Assembly (NCBI GenBank): GCA_946480485.1
Contig: CAMLJW010000294.1
Coordinates: 1 to 6,762 of the forward strand
Direction: 5' to 3'
Source: an uncultured Streptomyces sp.
GTDB taxonomy: Bacteria; Actinomycetota; Actinomycetes; Streptomycetales; Streptomycetaceae
DNA length: 6,762 nucleotides
This document shows, one piece after another, positions 5,308 through 6,762 of this stretch (position 1 is the stretch's first letter; the number at the start of each line of letters is the position of its first letter). The translations under genes and the position numbers were made by a program. The notes under the pieces are model-generated. The model did not search any database. It had not been told where the DNA came from and saw only the letters and a program-made list of their open reading frames with translations.

Positions 5308-6762
5308 TACCCCACCGACGAGTAAGCCACGACCCCGCGCAGCAGCCCGTCCACAGCCTTCCGCGCGTTCTTCGCCACAGTCGGGTTCGTGCCGCCGGAC
5401 ACCGGCGCCGCCGAGATCTGGCCGAGTACGTCGATGACCTGCTTGCACCACCGCACGAAGTCACCGGCGGGCATCTCCGCCTCGCGGAGCACCTCGTCGA
5501 GGCCCTTGCCGGACGCCCACTCGTACGCGGCCCAAGCGAAGCCCAGGTCGGGCTCCCGCTGGCCGACGCCCTCGGTCTGGTTGATCCGGAACTCCTCCTC
5601 CAGGGCGTCGAGCCGGCCCCAGATGCGGACCATCTCACCGAGCGCGGCCTTCGCCTTGCCGGACGGGACCTTCGGTGCCAGCGCGTCGTCGCCGACCCGG
5701 GCCTCATACACCAACGCCGAGACGCACGCGGCCAGTTCAGCCGGTGCGAGGCCCTCCCAGACCCCGGCGCGCAGACACTCGCTGGCGAGCAGGTCCATCT
5801 CTCCGTAGAGCCGGGCGAGCCGCTTGCCGTGCTCGGTGGCCTCGTCGCCGCGCAGATAGTCGAGCTCGGTCAGCAGCGCGACGATCCGGTCGAAGGTCCG
5901 GGCGATGGTGTTCGTCCGACCCGCGATGCGCCGCTCCAACTGCGAGGTGTCGCGCAGCAGCCGGTGGTAGCGCTCGGCCCAGCGGGCGTGGTCCTCACGG
6001 TCGTTGCACCCGTGGCAGGGGTGTGCGCGCAGCGCGGTCCGCAGCCGGGCGATCTCGCGGTCGTCCGCAGCCTCGGCCCGCTTCCTGCGGTGCCGGTCGG
6101 GGACGATGTGCCCGGCCTTCGTCCGCAGCGCGGCGGCCAGATCGCGACGTGACTGCGGCGAGCGCGGGTTGAACGACTTCGGGATCCGCATCCGCTCCAG
6201 CGCCTCGACGGGCACCGGGAAGTCGATCGACGCGAGCCGCTTGACCTGCCGCTCGACCGTCAGTACGAGCGGACGCGGTCCGTCCTGGTACTCGAAGCCG
6301 CGGTGACCGTTGGACCGCCCGGCGGACAGGCCGGGATCAAGGACCAGCGCGAGCCCCGCGAACTTGCCGGTCGGCACATGGATCACATCGCCGGGCTTGA
6401 GCTTCTCCAGCGCCCCGGCCGCTTCCGCACGCCGCTGCGCCGCCCCCTGCTTGGCGAGCTCGGTCTCACGGTCCTTGAGGTCGCGACGCAGTCGCGCGTA
6501 CTCCTCGAAGTCCCCCAAGTGGCAGGTCATGGAGGCCTTGTAGCCCTCCAGCCCTTCCTCGTTGCGCTGCACCTGACGCGAGATGCCGACCACCGACTTG
6601 TCGGCCTGGAACTGCGCGAACGACGTCTCCAGCAGCTCCCGCGAACGGTGCCTGCCGAACTGCTCGACGAGGTTGACCGCCATGTTGTAGGACGGCTTGA
6701 AGCTCGAGCGCAGCGGATAGGTGCGGGTGCCCGCGAGCCCGGCCAGGTGGTCGGGGTTCATG
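5307..6762 (-). CDS. helY: HelY, Ski2/Mtr4-like superfamily 2 RNA helicase, C-terminal part (5' end beyond the window)
   Basis: About 485 residues of the C-terminal portion are present, and the gene runs off the right edge. The ATG at 6759-6761 is an internal methionine, because the frame continues to the edge and full actinobacterial HelY proteins have about 900 residues. The ATPase core motifs therefore lie outside the window. The visible part begins with LAGLAGTRTYPLRSSF, which follows the helicase core. It continues through an insert with a small beta-barrel (about 122-195, starting KPGDVIHVPTGKFAGLALV) and a CHGC motif with an adjacent DREDH (Cys249 and Cys252 counted from that methionine). 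It ends in a DSHCT domain (about 310-475) typical of Ski2/Mtr4/Dob1 helicases. The role is presumably ATP-dependent RNA unwinding in processing or turnover. It lies convergent to the pseudouridine synthase, and in relatives it is followed upstream by tatC and tatA. Confidence 0.93.
   Translation of the reverse strand, partial: MNPDHLAGLAGTRTYPLRSSFKPSYNMAVNLVEQFGRHRSRELLETSFAQFQADKSVVGISRQVQRNEEGLEGYKASMTCHLGDFEEYARLRRDLKDRETELAKQGAAQRRAEAAGALEKLKPGDVIHVPTGKFAGLALVLDPGLSAGRSNGHRGFEYQDGPRPLVLTVERQVKRLASIDFPVPVEALERMRIPKSFNPRSPQSRRDLAAALRTKAGHIVPDRHRRKRAEAADDREIARLRTALRAHPCHGCNDREDHARWAERYHRLLRDTSQLERRIAGRTNTIARTFDRIVALLTELDYLRGDEATEHGKRLARLYGEMDLLASECLRAGVWEGLAPAELAACVSALVYEARVGDDALAPKVPSGKAKAALGEMVRIWGRLDALEEEFRINQTEGVGQREPDLGFAWAAYEWASGKGLDEVLREAEMPAGDFVRWCKQVIDVLGQISAAPVSGGTNPTVAKNARKAVDGLLRGVVAYSSVG

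Noticed and set aside
5150..5437. 95-codon plus-strand frame rich in Pro, Arg and Thr after the pseudouridine synthase
   Set aside because: Its composition simply reflects the T-free C-rich tract, and it runs antisense into helY.
3847..5451. 534-codon minus-strand open frame
   Set aside because: It lies antisense to the well-supported SIP and pseudouridine synthase genes. It has the low-complexity Arg/Gly/Pro composition of an antisense frame in high-GC DNA and no recognisable domain.
1..6762. CRISPR arrays, insertion sequences, tRNA or rRNA genes, phage or anti-phage genes
   Set aside because: None of the repeats has spacer structure, no transposase or integrase is encoded, and no tRNA-like fold or rRNA stretch was seen. 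All the genes are common chromosomal families.

Overview
The window is high-GC DNA with strong third-position GC bias, GTG starts, leaderless genes and actinobacterial gene families. It most likely comes from a Streptomyces or close relative; the species cannot be told from this sequence alone. It carries ordinary chromosomal genes with some informative control regions, and no mobile element, CRISPR array, tRNA or rRNA is visible.

Layout from left to right. (1) Bases 1-757 hold a short perfect 8-bp tandem repeat and then a PuuD-like class I amidotransferase (gamma-glutamyl-GABA hydrolase family). (2) A convergent XRE-HTH/cupin regulator lies at 925-1488 on the minus strand, and a long hairpin at 786-832 separates the two. 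The regulator has the architecture and length of PuuR, so this looks like a polyamine or gamma-glutamyl-amine module. (3) About 580 bases (1489-2072) have no convincing gene but hold candidate promoters and operators. (4) A FEN-type 5'-3' exonuclease (2073-3011) follows, apparently leaderless. It sits behind a close match to the RecA-independent (PafBC-type) DNA-damage promoter first described from Streptomyces recA. (5) A siderophore-interacting flavin reductase (3171-4019) has an iron box directly upstream. (6) A leaderless RluA-family pseudouridine synthase lies at 4168-5160. (7) A 119-base tract with no T on the plus strand follows it. (8) The C-terminal part of a HelY/Ski2-like helicase runs on the minus strand from 5307 to the right edge.

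The exonuclease-helY pair matches the conserved actinobacterial neighbourhood exonuclease - helY - tatC - tatA - pafC - pafB - pafA known from Mycobacterium. The next genes to the right are therefore expected, though not seen, to be tatC, tatA and the pafBC damage activators. The best lead in the window is that the exonuclease carries a candidate promoter for the activator probably encoded a few kilobases away. The PuuD/PuuR-like pair, iron-uptake reductase and pseudouridine synthase appear to be independently regulated units.
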